Translations under genes and position numbers: made by a program
From: an uncultured Clostridia bacterium
GTDB lineage: Bacteria; Bacillota; Clostridia; Oscillospirales; Acutalibacteraceae
DNA: 41,847 nucleotides
Direction of reading: 5' to 3'
NCBI GenBank assembly: GCA_946406145.1
Contig: CAMJJL010000015.1
Span: forward strand, 1-41,847
In this document: piece after piece, positions 1-9,211 of the stretch
Layout of the letters: every line of letters starts with the position of its first letter
Numbering within the stretch: the first letter of the stretch is position 1
Notes under the pieces: generated by a model
The model's input: only the letters and a program-made list of their open reading frames with translations
Told to the model about the DNA's origin: nothing
The model's database searches: none

Positions 1-1
1 A

Positions 2-49
2 ATCCTCGCGCGCGTGTTCGGCGGTTTGAAAATGCTTGAAAAAGCATGA
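2..49 (+). CDS. C-terminal tail of an upstream gene (partial)
   Basis: One frame is open from base 2 to a TGA at 47-49 and reads ILARVFGGLKMLEKA. It ends 36 bases before the sortase start, as an upstream gene of the same operon would. The piece is too short to identify, and other frames also close nearby (TGA at 28-30), so the frame choice is an inference from spacing only. Confidence 0.25.
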   Translation: MLARVFGGLKMLEKA

Positions 50-85
50 TTCCCCTAAGATAAGAAATTGAAGGGAGGCAAAGGT

Positions 86-802
86 ATGCTGCGAAAAACG
101 ATTCGATTTATGGACTCCGCCGTCAATCGAATTGTCGCTATCCTTTGCCTCCTGCTGTTTCTTATATGCCTTTACGCCATGATCGACGCGGTCAATGTCT
201 ATCTGAACGCGAACGATAAGAGCGTACTCAAATACAAACCTCAGCTCGGTCACGGCAGTGAAGTTCTCGGAGAGCTTTCGGATGACGCTGTCGCGTGGCT
301 GACGATCGACAACACCTCCATTGACTACCCTGTGATGCAGGGCAGGAACAATGATGAGTACATCAACAAAGATCCTTTCGGCAATTTCTCGCTGTCCGGC
401 TCTATTTTTCTGGACAGCAGGAATCGTGCGGACTTTTTTGACCCTTACTCGATACTCTACGGTCACCATATGGAGCATGGAGCTATGTTCGGCGCTTTGG
501 ATGACTTTATCAAACAGGAGTATTTTGATCAGCACCGCACCGGTACGCTGATCACGACCTCGGGGCAGGATTACACCATCCGGCTGTTTGCCGCCTGTAA
601 GGCGGACGCGACGGAAAAGACGGTGTTTGATCCGCCCGAAAGCAACAATGACGAACTGCTGCAATATCTCAAGCAGCACGCGGCGGTCTTTGAGCCGCAG
701 GGCGTTGACGCCCACAGCAGGATACTGGCGATGTCTACCTGCCAGTCCGCCGAAAACGTAGAGAGAATGATCGTTTTCGGTACATTAACACCGGTCACAT
801 AA
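86..802 (+). CDS. Class B-like sortase (membrane transpeptidase)
   Basis: A sortase cleaves a sorting motif near the C-terminus of a surface protein and joins the new end to an acceptor amine on the cell wall or on a pilin. The ATG at 86 is chosen over an in-frame TTG at 68 because AGGGAGG lies 7 bases upstream. The 238-residue protein has one N-terminal membrane segment (about residues 17-38) and then an extracellular sortase fold. The expected catalytic residues are visible: His127 in YGHHMEHGAMF, Cys219 in MSTCQS and Arg227 in ERMIVFG. The YGH...GAMF block and the length match sortase B rather than class A. It stands directly before two genes with sorting signals (17 bases to the next start), so these are its likely substrates. 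Which motif it prefers cannot be told from sequence. Confidence 0.88.
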   Translation: MLRKTIRFMDSAVNRIVAILCLLLFLICLYAMIDAVNVYLNANDKSVLKYKPQLGHGSEVLGELSDDAVAWLTIDNTSIDYPVMQGRNNDEYINKDPFGNFSLSGSIFLDSRNRADFFDPYSILYGHHMEHGAMFGALDDFIKQEYFDQHRTGTLITTSGQDYTIRLFAACKADATEKTVFDPPESNNDELLQYLKQHAAVFEPQGVDAHSRILAMSTCQSAENVERMIVFGTLTPVT

Positions 803-819
803 CCGATAAGGAAGTATTC

Positions 820-1536
820 ATGAAAAGAGTATTTGCTTTCAGCGTTCTTTTGGCGCTGATCTTCGCTGTGCTGGGCGCTCATGGCAGCGCCGCTCAGACA
901 GCGCCCGTCGATATCTGGGTAGATATCAAAAACGGCGGCACGGCGGTCATTATCACAGAAGTCAACAGCCCCCTGCCCGATCGGTCGAGTATGACGCTCG
1001 ACGACGGACAGAGTGAGGCGTTCCATATCGATTTCTCCGAAAAGGGCACCTATTCTTATACGATCAGGACAGAGCCCGACGACAGAGAGATCACCTTTGA
1101 CGATACCGTATACCGTGTCAATGTATTTGTCACGGAGGAAAGCGGAAGGCTGTATACGAGTATCGTGATCTACAATCAAAAAACCGGCGGCAAGTATTCC
1201 CCTCAGGGGTACGATGAGCCGTGCACGGTCACCTTTGTCAATGACGTCTCCCCCATCACACCCGATGAGACGACCGCTCCGACACAATCGGGCGAGAGTG
1301 CAACGACATCCGAGACGGTCACTGCGACAGAGCAGGATCCGGGAAGTGCAAAAAACGATCCAAATGACGACGCGAAAAACGCGTCGAAGGGATCGGACGT
1401 CAAGTCCCGTCCGCAGACGGGCGACGATTCACGGCTGGACTTTTTTCTGCTGCTTGCGATCATTGCGTCAGCAGGACTGTTCATGCTGTCGGTGTTCTAT
1501 TACCGCTCTGTGGTAAAAGAATCACAGAAAAGATAA
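820..1536 (+). CDS. Spy0128/FctA-like minor pilin with sortase sorting signal
   Basis: A 238-residue secreted surface protein. Residues 1-25 form a signal peptide. Residues about 28-145 form one beta domain whose FSEKGTYSYTI and FTVYRV-like strands (here DTVYRVNVFV) resemble the Spy0128/FctA pilin subunit family, where an internal Lys-Asn isopeptide bond stabilises the fold. A Thr/Ser/Asp-rich stalk (about 148-195) follows. The C-terminus has the sorting signal RPQTGDDS, a hydrophobic segment and a basic tail (SVVKESQKR), a variant of LPxTG. The gene lies between the sortase and the giant adhesin on the same strand, so a three-gene surface-fibre operon is likely. In such operons the short FctA-like protein is usually an anchor or minor subunit; whether it polymerises here is unknown. 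Confidence 0.75.
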   Translation: MKRVFAFSVLLALIFAVLGAHGSAAQTAPVDIWVDIKNGGTAVIITEVNSPLPDRSSMTLDDGQSEAFHIDFSEKGTYSYTIRTEPDDREITFDDTVYRVNVFVTEESGRLYTSIVIYNQKTGGKYSPQGYDEPCTVTFVNDVSPITPDETTAPTQSGESATTSETVTATEQDPGSAKNDPNDDAKNASKGSDVKSRPQTGDDSRLDFFLLLAIIASAGLFMLSVFYYRSVVKESQKR

Positions 1537-1623
1537 AGCTTACTGCGCGATCCGCACACCTGAATGATGCGGTATTGCCCTAGCGAAAACGACTTGGAAT
1601 AATTCGGAAAGGAGGGTCGGCAT

Positions 1624-4600
1624 ATGCGATTTTACAACAGAATATTGTCAGTCGCCGGTAATTGCCTGCTCTCCTTGAAGAAGCGTCCGAACGGAAGAGT
1701 CAGCCGCCGGATCGTGTGCCGGATCTTCTGTATGGTGTGCGCGCTGACGATATTATTATCGAGTTTTCCGCTGTCGGCACTTGCTGTGACCGGTCCCGAC
1801 GGACTTCACAATCAAAGCATCGAGCTGAATCTGGCTACGGACGAAGCGGAATCAACCGTAAAGCTCAACGGTTTGATGCCGCACAACGCCGTCGCTACCG
1901 TAACGGATGTGACCGGTGACTATGCGGAAAACGTCGACGCGCTCGATACTTCCTCGGTCATCGCGGCTTATGATATCACTATCACTCACGGCGACAAAGA
2001 GTATCAGCCCGATGAGAAAAAGCCGATCCATGTGGAGATCGCCCATCCGGGGATCAGCGGCAACGCAGAGACAATGCTCGTGCATATCAAGGATGACGGT
2101 ACGCGCGAGGAGATCGAGGACTTTGCCGTTGAGAACGGCAAGCTCAGCTTCTACGCGACAGGCTTCAGTATCTATGAGATCGTTGAGATCAACAACGCAG
2201 GCGGCGGTGGTCAACTTGCTTTGTCCACTGAGGAGCTCACTGAGCAGGACGGTCTGGACTACGGCTTTCTCCTTTACTACGACAAGAATGCGCCGAAATA
2301 CTTTACATCCAATATCATAAAAACTGTCAAGAATAATAAAACAAGTTATGTCATCGAGGAAACGCTAAATAAAGCGGATGCAGGTGTTTGGTATTTTGAG
2401 CCGTCGGGAAACAGTCTGAAAATGTATACTTACGTGGACGGCGTAAAGAAGTACCTGCATAATCTCGGCGATGCTGCCGATGAATATAATCTGGGTTTGA
2501 CGGAGGATTTGCCGGATGATGCGACGGATGATGCGGATCTGTTAGAAATCTCCCTTATCGAAAACAACGCTGATCGCTTCTATATCAAACAGGACGGTGC
2601 GCTTAAATGGCTCCAGCATTCCGGCAGCGGCGGCGGTATCCGTTACTTTAACGCGAACACGAACGCGACTAACTCCAGGATTTTTATCCAGCATGCCTCC
2701 CCGGAGGGGATGGATTTATCTGCGCTTGATAAGCTCATCGAAAAGCCTTATGGTCTGTTCCATTACTCGGAAGGCTCTACGGTCGGTAACGCGCTGATGG
2801 CACAGGGTGATACCCATTCTCTGGTCAAGCTAGTCCTAGCGCATGCCGGTAACCGTACGCTTTATGTTGATGAGAATGCTGAGGTCGATCAGTGGCAGTT
2901 CCACTATGATCCTGCTGATGAAAAGTTTTCCATATCGGTAAATACTCCGTCCGGTACGCAGTATCTTTGTGCTGACAGTAACGGCATATCGACAACGGCT
3001 GATTCCTCCAGCGCCGGAAAATTCAACGTGCATATCTCCGCGGATCACCGCATCCAGCTGGAGTCAAACGGTTATTATGTGATCTACCAGCCCAGAGCTC
3101 AGGATGAAGGCGGCAGCCGTTTCACTGTCACTACAGACTCTTCCGAAGCATTTACATGGCTGAATCTTCTCAACCGCTCTTCCTTGAACGACAACACGAT
3201 CACCTTCTCGGCTGACCGCGTGAGCGTGTCCGATATCCCGAACGGTCAAAAGGTCATCGTCTATCTACGTGTTTGGAACGAAGAAGAGCTGCGCTATGAT
3301 ATGTACGCGGTTGACCGCGACGGCAGTCTCTATCCGTGTTATGCCTCGGGCGGTAAGATCATGTGGCTCGGCGACGATACAGGCTCGCTCGAATGGGAGT
3401 TCACCGAGTATCTGGACGAAGTCACCAAGCAGCCGAACTATTACTATGAGCTGTACAATCCGTACTCTGAAAAATACCTTGCACCGCAGCTGTCGGGTAA
3501 TCAGGTTTTGTCCGAAAATCCGATCGGTATCAATATCCCCGGCAGAAGAGACGGCGAATTCTACAGCAACGTGATCGCGTGGGATAACTCCCGATACGCG
3601 TATATCGGTCTGCGTCCCAACGCGGACAAAACAGCGCTCGAGCCCTGTGCCGAATCCGCAGCCCTGCCCTTCTATTTTGCCACGCTGGACGAGCTCAACC
3701 TCAGCGACAGGCTGCACGAGGTTCCGACGCTCGACAACAACCAGTTCGGCATCACGATGAGGATGGTCAACTTTGACAAGGTTTCCAATGAGGTTGCCGG
3801 AAAGAATATAGCGTATGGCGCTTCGAACGGTTCCTCTTTCTCATGGGAATATTTTGGCACAAATAACAAGAGTCAAGGTATAGACACTTTAAAAACCGGA
3901 CTCCTCAACACCTGGCTGGACAGTAACGGTTATCCTGTCGCTACTCCGTCGAACAAAAACATAAGCGACGCTTTTAACAGCGCCGAATCAAAAGTTGTCA
4001 ATCATCTGTTCCTTGAGAGAGTACATGAATCAAGCGGTTATTTTGAATTCGACAGCACCCAGAACTATGCTACGCTGAAAAATCAAAACGGTGAGTTTAA
4101 TGGCGGCGAGAACGGTGAGACAAACTTCACTTTGTACCATGAACTGGGCACTCACGAGAGAAGAACCGACGCAAACTCGCTCAAGCACGGACAATTTTTC
4201 CCGTATGATATCATATTACCGGGCGTATATGCGACGCAAAACGATCAGAACCTGTTCTCATCTCTGACATCTCCGTTAACACCTGCCGGTGAGGAACCAA
4301 TGGGAAAACTGCCGGAGAATGATCCCAGAAAATACGAACAGTTACATCTTATTCAATCAGATAAATCAAACGCTGATTTCTATTTCGGTATGGAAATGGA
4401 AGCATCCTTTGTCCAGACGCCGTCCGGACTTGATGCTTGGGGACATGATATCATCTTTGAATTCACCGGTGACGACGACTTCTGGCTGTATGTTGACGGT
4501 CAGCTCGTCCTCGACCTCGGCGGTACCCACTCCGCTCTGATGGGTACGATCAACTTCCGTACCGGCGAAGTTTTCTACGACAATACTAAATCCACTCACG

Positions 4601-7578
4601 GTCAGATGGCGCGTACCACTCTGCGCCAGATCTTCACCGATAACTATCTGGAGCTGCATCCTAACGCGACTGAGGAAGAGCTTAACGAATACCTTTCCGA
4701 GTATTTTGCCGAGGACGAAAACATCTTTAAGGATTATTCCACCCACAAGATGAAGATGTTCTATATGGAACGCGGCGCCAACGCCTCCAACCTGCATATG
4801 CGTTTCAATATTGCCGCTGTTACGCCCGGAAACGTTGTTGTCAACAAAAGCGTCAGCGGTGAAGGTGCGGATACGCTCGACACAGACTTTATCGAGTATC
4901 CGTTCCAGATCTACTATAATCTTCCCGAGGGACCCGATAACCAGCCCGGTGAATGGCATCTGCTCGGAAACGATGACGAACATGTTCGAGTGACCTATCA
5001 GAACTCCAACCACCCAGTTAACTTTGTCCGAAGGTATCGTCCACCGGGATTCACCGACGACATGGCATACGAGAATATTTACTTTATCAATCCTTCAAAG
5101 AATGCGGAGATTGCCTTCCCTGATGACGCGATTGAATACAAGATCGTAGAATGTGCCGTCGACCCCTCTGTTTACGGTAGTGTTACGATCAACGGCGCAG
5201 AGGTTCCCGAAGATAGGATCGAGCTCAGAGGCAATCTGAAAAGCTATCAATCTGAATCAGGTTCAGCTTCGGAGCGGCCGAGCATCTCCTTTGACAACCA
5301 TGTCAACAATAATGTGATCAAGGATCTCATGGTTACGAAAAAGCTCCTTGACGAGAATGATCATGAAGTCACAGACGATCCCGCCACCTTCAATTTCAGG
5401 CTGTCGATCTCATCGGTACAGGTTCCGGCAGATCAGATCCCACTTGCGAACATGTACAACTACCTTGTGCTTTCACCGGATAAGAAGATCTGTCGATATG
5501 ATCCAGAAACACAAGGCTTTGAGGAAACAGCGATCAGTTATTCCCGCCCGAACTATAAAGCCATACAAAACGGTGAGATTTCCGGCGTCAACGTGGATGA
5601 CGTTACCTTCAAAACCTCAGGCTTCGGCTCGATCTCAGGCATCCCGGCGGGCTACACGATCTGTGTTCCCGGTCTGCCGGTCGGCTCTGTCTTCAAGGTA
5701 ACGGAGGAGCCGAAGACCGGTTACGGTCTGATGGGCTATGAACGCGTCATGGGTTCCAAAACACATGAGGATGGCCATGAGGAGGAGATCCCCTCTTATC
5801 TCCAGTATGACGACAATCCGTTGAATATCGGTAAGGTCATTGCCGATGAGAATCCGCAGATGGAGGTCCATAACCGCAAGGGCTACGGCATTACGGCGAA
5901 GAAGGTATGGAGCGATCTGAGTATTACCACCGGACACAGCTCAATCTATACGGCGGTGTATGTGGACGACGCGCTGCTCGAAGGCTCCGTGAAACAGATC
6001 AAATCTCCCTCGACCTCAGCCAATTATTTCTGGACAAGGCTGCAGCCGAACGCAGACGGCAGTGAACGAACCGCTCTGGACGGCTATGTGATCAGGGAGG
6101 TCACCATCAGCAATCAGAACCCCACGGTGTCCGATGACGGCACGGTCACCGACGCCGGTACGGTAACGCCGCTCGCGTCAGGCGGCAGAGTCAATGTGGT
6201 CGCGACGCGGATCGACGCCGTCACACCACAGGGAGAGGATAATGACCGGGCATATGACTATATCGTTTCCTATGATCAGAACGATATTTCGAATACCTCG
6301 CGCGAGGATACCATCAACAATATCCGTGAGGGCGGTATCGCGATCCGACTCTTCAAGTGGGATACCGATATCCCGCTGCGGAACGGTCAGTTCACCCTGA
6401 CCGACAGCTCCGGCAATACGGTGGGCACCTATTACTCCGACGCGGACGGCATGGTAACCGTTCTGTATGACTTTGAAAAGAATCAGACCTACACGCTGAC
6501 CGAAACCGCGGCGCCGAGAGGCTATGTCGGGTTGCAGAAGAACCTTTGCTTTAAGGTGAACAACGACGGCTCCGTTTCACTGTTCTATGAGGACGGAACG
6601 GAGTGGGGTACCAAGGACAGCGCCGATCTGAAATGGGCGAACGGTAAACCAGGCAGCAACGGTCTGAGCGCGTATGTTGACGTCTACAATAAGCAGTTCA
6701 ATTTCAAAGTCGCCAAGATGGACAGTGAAGACAGCGCCATGATGCTGGATAACGCGCATTTCGCGCTTTATAAGCAGACGAATACCACCATCGGCGGCTA
6801 TGAGAAGAACCGCGATCCCATGACAGGCTTTGAGGACATGGTCACCGTCAACGGTGAGCTGTACATCTGCGGCGGAGACAGCGGCAGAACCATCAATCCC
6901 GGCAGCAGAGGCTCCGTCTATTTCCTGACGGAAACCCAGGCGCCGCTGACCTATACAAAGCTCGAGGATGACATCATCTTCCGTATCTCACCGCTCGGCA
7001 AACCTGAATTGATCAGCGACTCCTATCACGGTCAGCTGGACGAGACCGAGGACAGCTTTATCTATACGCTCAGCGTACCGAACGAAAAGAAAAACGAAAA
7101 CAAGATCCTCACTGTCCGAAAGGTCGTATCGGGCAACGCGGCTGACACCGATCTGGAATTTGCCTTTACGCTGACGGTGGAAGGCGCCGGATCGACCGAC
7201 ACGTATGAGTGGTTGAAAAACGGCGTTGCGCAGAGCGAGGGTCTCCACTCCGGCGACACGTTCTATCTCAAGCATAATGAAACGGCGGAGTTTGCCGTAC
7301 CGCAGGACGCGTCCGTCACGGTGAGCGAGCAGAGCGGCAATTATACGGCGTCGTTCAAGCTCGACGATGCTCCGTCACAGGAAACCAATTCTCTGACCTT
7401 TCTCATGGTGGATGATACGACGCTCTTAGTGTCAAATACGTTTGGACAAATCATACCGACCGGCGTGTTTGATAATACGCTGATCTGGTTGGAGTTCCTA
7501 CTATTAACGTCAGGCGCCAGCATCCTTTTCCTGCGGTTCCGAAAGAAACATTACCGCTCTTTGTTTCGCCGACCGTAA
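1624..7578 (+). CDS. Giant cell-wall-anchored adhesin with fibro-slime and Cna-B/SpaA-like domains
   Basis: A 1984-residue secreted protein, start supported by AAGGAGG about 9 bases upstream. A long basic leader with a hydrophobic core (about residues 35-55, ending near SALAVTG) is the signal peptide. An unassigned beta-rich region follows. A fibro-slime/PA14-like domain is centred on residues 935-985; its core FTGDDDFWLYVDGQLVLDLG (about residue 945) is the clearest match. Several Cna-B/SpaA-type repeats start near residues 1420 (GYGITAKKVW), 1570 (GIAIRLFKWDT), 1692 (FKVAKMDSED) and 1829 (ILTVRKVVSGN). The C-terminus carries IIPTGVFDN (about 1942), a hydrophobic stretch and a basic tail. 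This sorting motif differs from the RPQTG of the preceding pilin, so the two may be handled at different steps. The likely role is the tip adhesin of a surface fibre. Ligand unknown. Confidence 0.82.
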   Translation: MRFYNRILSVAGNCLLSLKKRPNGRVSRRIVCRIFCMVCALTILLSSFPLSALAVTGPDGLHNQSIELNLATDEAESTVKLNGLMPHNAVATVTDVTGDYAENVDALDTSSVIAAYDITITHGDKEYQPDEKKPIHVEIAHPGISGNAETMLVHIKDDGTREEIEDFAVENGKLSFYATGFSIYEIVEINNAGGGGQLALSTEELTEQDGLDYGFLLYYDKNAPKYFTSNIIKTVKNNKTSYVIEETLNKADAGVWYFEPSGNSLKMYTYVDGVKKYLHNLGDAADEYNLGLTEDLPDDATDDADLLEISLIENNADRFYIKQDGALKWLQHSGSGGGIRYFNANTNATNSRIFIQHASPEGMDLSALDKLIEKPYGLFHYSEGSTVGNALMAQGDTHSLVKLVLAHAGNRTLYVDENAEVDQWQFHYDPADEKFSISVNTPSGTQYLCADSNGISTTADSSSAGKFNVHISADHRIQLESNGYYVIYQPRAQDEGGSRFTVTTDSSEAFTWLNLLNRSSLNDNTITFSADRVSVSDIPNGQKVIVYLRVWNEEELRYDMYAVDRDGSLYPCYASGGKIMWLGDDTGSLEWEFTEYLDEVTKQPNYYYELYNPYSEKYLAPQLSGNQVLSENPIGINIPGRRDGEFYSNVIAWDNSRYAYIGLRPNADKTALEPCAESAALPFYFATLDELNLSDRLHEVPTLDNNQFGITMRMVNFDKVSNEVAGKNIAYGASNGSSFSWEYFGTNNKSQGIDTLKTGLLNTWLDSNGYPVATPSNKNISDAFNSAESKVVNHLFLERVHESSGYFEFDSTQNYATLKNQNGEFNGGENGETNFTLYHELGTHERRTDANSLKHGQFFPYDIILPGVYATQNDQNLFSSLTSPLTPAGEEPMGKLPENDPRKYEQLHLIQSDKSNADFYFGMEMEASFVQTPSGLDAWGHDIIFEFTGDDDFWLYVDGQLVLDLGGTHSALMGTINFRTGEVFYDNTKSTHGQMARTTLRQIFTDNYLELHPNATEEELNEYLSEYFAEDENIFKDYSTHKMKMFYMERGANASNLHMRFNIAAVTPGNVVVNKSVSGEGADTLDTDFIEYPFQIYYNLPEGPDNQPGEWHLLGNDDEHVRVTYQNSNHPVNFVRRYRPPGFTDDMAYENIYFINPSKNAEIAFPDDAIEYKIVECAVDPSVYGSVTINGAEVPEDRIELRGNLKSYQSESGSASERPSISFDNHVNNNVIKDLMVTKKLLDENDHEVTDDPATFNFRLSISSVQVPADQIPLANMYNYLVLSPDKKICRYDPETQGFEETAISYSRPNYKAIQNGEISGVNVDDVTFKTSGFGSISGIPAGYTICVPGLPVGSVFKVTEEPKTGYGLMGYERVMGSKTHEDGHEEEIPSYLQYDDNPLNIGKVIADENPQMEVHNRKGYGITAKKVWSDLSITTGHSSIYTAVYVDDALLEGSVKQIKSPSTSANYFWTRLQPNADGSERTALDGYVIREVTISNQNPTVSDDGTVTDAGTVTPLASGGRVNVVATRIDAVTPQGEDNDRAYDYIVSYDQNDISNTSREDTINNIREGGIAIRLFKWDTDIPLRNGQFTLTDSSGNTVGTYYSDADGMVTVLYDFEKNQTYTLTETAAPRGYVGLQKNLCFKVNNDGSVSLFYEDGTEWGTKDSADLKWANGKPGSNGLSAYVDVYNKQFNFKVAKMDSEDSAMMLDNAHFALYKQTNTTIGGYEKNRDPMTGFEDMVTVNGELYICGGDSGRTINPGSRGSVYFLTETQAPLTYTKLEDDIIFRISPLGKPELISDSYHGQLDETEDSFIYTLSVPNEKKNENKILTVRKVVSGNAADTDLEFAFTLTVEGAGSTDTYEWLKNGVAQSEGLHSGDTFYLKHNETAEFAVPQDASVTVSEQSGNYTASFKLDDAPSQETNSLTFLMVDDTTLLVSNTFGQIIPTGVFDNTLIWLEFLLLTSGASILFLRFRKKHYRSLFRRP

Positions 7579-7604
7579 CCTAAAATAATACACATTTTAC
7601 TTCG

Positions 7605-7642
7605 AACGTCGGAGATAGGCATAACGCCTTCTCCGACGTTTT
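7605..7642 (+). terminator. Rho-independent terminator of the pilus/adhesin operon
   Basis: An 11-bp stem (AACGTCGGAGA at 7605-7615 with TCTCCGACGTT at 7630-7640) is extended by an AGGC/GCCT inner stem with one bulged T. It lies 26 bases after the adhesin stop. Only a short T tract follows. Confidence 0.75.
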
Positions 7643-7720
7643 CATGTGCCGAAAGAGTTCTTTCATAAGCACCTTCCGGATTAACGAAAGCGTCAAATGA
7701 AAATAATCAGCAACAAACAA

Positions 7721-7753
7721 AAAGCGCAGCAGTCTTTTGAACTACTACGCTTT
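7721..7753 (-). terminator. Terminator downstream of the MATE remnant
   Basis: Arms AAAGCGCAGCAGT (7721-7733) and ACTACTACGCTTT (7741-7753) pair over 13 bp with two mismatches that become G-U pairs on the minus-strand RNA. Reading minus, a TTTTTG tract follows, as expected for transcripts of the MATE fragment. Confidence 0.6.
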
Positions 7754-7762
7754 CATTACTAA

Positions 7763-7780
7763 GTCCAACTTTCGGGGGTC
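7763..7780. mobile_element. Possible terminal remnant of an IS3-family insertion sequence
   Basis: The 18 bases GTCCAACTTTCGGGGGTC resemble the terminal repeat style of IS3/IS150-group elements (GACCCCC-AAAGTTGGAC read on the minus strand). No transposase reading frame is nearby. It lies just beyond the 3' end of the damaged MATE gene, so an insertion and later loss could explain the damage. The match is from memory and short. Confidence 0.3.
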
Positions 7781-7817
7781 GCATCAAATGAATGCAACAG
7801 CCCCTTTTGTTATTCTG

Positions 7818-8111
7818 TTAAGTCATTTCCGCTGTTTCTTTCAGTTCGTGTACCTCTTCCCGATCCTTGACGACGCGCTTGTTTTTCCACGCGCCGCTCT
7901 TCCAGCGGATGATCATCACAGCGCCAGCGGTGGAGAGGATCTGGAACACGATGGTCACGATCGACACGGTCTGATTGGCAGTATTGACGGACGACGCCGC
8001 AAGATCATCATAATTGCTGAGGATGTATACGTCGATAAATCCGAGCAGCATAAACATGGCGGTTTCGATAAAGATCGGCCATGCTAAATGGAAGAGCTTT
8101 CGATTTTTCAT
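7818..8111 (-). pseudogene. MATE-family efflux transporter with a large in-frame internal deletion
   Basis: Intact MATE transporters are about 450 residues with 12 membrane helices and export drugs or metabolites using an ion gradient. This frame has 97 codons. The N-terminal part, up to about STAGAVMI, is a normal MATE start (LAWPIFIETAMFMLLGFIDV). It then passes directly into IRWKSGAWKNKRVV, which looks like the basic tail after the last helix of the same family. So roughly 350 codons seem to have been lost in frame. Start: the ATG at 8111 follows AGGTGA; a GTG two codons upstream is possible. The remnant has two membrane segments and cannot transport. It is divergent from the AraC gene. 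Confidence 0.7.
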
Positions 8112-8145
8112 AGTCACCTGATCACAAATTTTAGGATTTTGATAC

Positions 8146-8174
8146 TTGCATTATATGCTTTTACATAGTATAAT
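8146..8174 (+). promoter_or_regulatory. SigA-type promoter of the AraC regulator
   Basis: TTGCAT (8146-8151), a 17-base spacer and a perfect TATAAT (8169-8174) lie about 50 bases upstream of the regulator start, in the divergent gap shared with the MATE remnant. Confidence 0.75.
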
Positions 8175-8225
8175 ACAAGCAGAATACACGCATTTTTTTG
8201 ACACAAAACGATTATGAGGTGCAGA

Positions 8226-9095
8226 ATGTCGGCATATCAGGAAACAAAAGTCCACGGAACGCATGATTTCCCCTTTGCTGTCTATCGGGGTCTCGTTCCC
8301 GAGTGGCTCAGCGACTTCCCTCTCCACTGGCACGAGGAGATGGAGATCATCTACGTGGAAAAGGGCTGTGTCAGTATTTCGATCAGGAATTCGGAATACC
8401 TCGTCCGCGACGGAGAATTCGTGCTGATCCATCCGCAGACGATCCACTCGATCCGTCAGCATGAAGAGGATCACGGCTTTTATCACAATATCCTCTTCCG
8501 CTTTTCGATGCTCGAGAGCGGCATAGACGATCTGTGCCGCAAGAAGTATCTGGAGCCGATCTACCAGCGTCAGCTGTTGATGCCCGAGTATATCGATCTT
8601 GCGCATCCGCTGAGCGCGAAGATCTCCCCAACGATCCGCCGACTGCTGACCTATCAAAAGGACAGGCAGTTCGGGGATGAGATGCTGATCAAAGCGAAGC
8701 TCATCGAGATTTTGTACCATATCATCGCGTACTGTGAGGTTTCGGACAAGGAACGCGCGTATGAGGATATCGTATTCGACAAGCTTAAGCTTTCGCTGAA
8801 TTATGTGGAGGAAAACTACGCCGAGAATATCACCGCCGAAACAGTGGCGGCTGTCAGTAATTACTCCGTCAGCCATTTTTCCAAGCTGTTCAAGCAGATG
8901 ACGGGCATATCCCTGACGCAGTATCTGAAAAACTATCGTCTGGAGATCGCCGCCAACCGATTGCGGAATGAACCGGCAAAGATCTCTGAGATTGCGTTAT
9001 CCTGCGGCTTCTCCAACCTGTCATACTTCTCCAGAGCCTTTTATCAAAAGTATCATATGACTCCCACGGAGTACAGGAGTACGCCGGAGCTGTAG
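8226..9095 (+). CDS. AraC-family transcriptional regulator with N-terminal cupin sensor domain
   Basis: A 289-residue cytoplasmic regulator. The N-terminal half has a cupin/AraC-binding-type beta barrel (LHWHEEMEIIYVEKG, then GEFVLIHPQTIHSI), which in this family usually senses a sugar or other small ligand. The C-terminal 100 residues hold two helix-turn-helix motifs: ITAETVAAVSNYSVSHFSKL and ISEIALSCGFSNLSYFSRAF, ending in the usual HMTPTEYR. GAGGTG sits just before the ATG at 8226, so that start is preferred over the ATG at 8214. Neighbours are a divergent, now defective MATE gene and a downstream CotH-dockerin gene with its own promoter-like -10 box. Which of these it controls is unknown. 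Confidence 0.9.
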   Translation: MSAYQETKVHGTHDFPFAVYRGLVPEWLSDFPLHWHEEMEIIYVEKGCVSISIRNSEYLVRDGEFVLIHPQTIHSIRQHEEDHGFYHNILFRFSMLESGIDDLCRKKYLEPIYQRQLLMPEYIDLAHPLSAKISPTIRRLLTYQKDRQFGDEMLIKAKLIEILYHIIAYCEVSDKERAYEDIVFDKLKLSLNYVEENYAENITAETVAAVSNYSVSHFSKLFKQMTGISLTQYLKNYRLEIAANRLRNEPAKISEIALSCGFSNLSYFSRAFYQKYHMTPTEYRSTPEL

Positions 9096-9173
9096 GCATT
9101 TCATACTTTTTGAATAAGCGGATTGTGTTAATAAAAAAGTCAGTTTATGTTAGATAGAAATTCTGAATAATTA

Positions 9174-9179
9174 TATAAT
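9174..9179 (+). promoter_or_regulatory. -10 box upstream of the CotH-dockerin gene
   Basis: A perfect TATAAT 33 bases before the CotH start. The best -35 candidate (TTAGAT, 9150-9155, spacer 18) is weak, which would suit an activator-dependent promoter; the AraC gene is next to it. That link is an inference. Confidence 0.45.
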
Positions 9180-9211
9180 GGTAACATAAATATTTTAAAG
9201 CAGGAGGTTTT

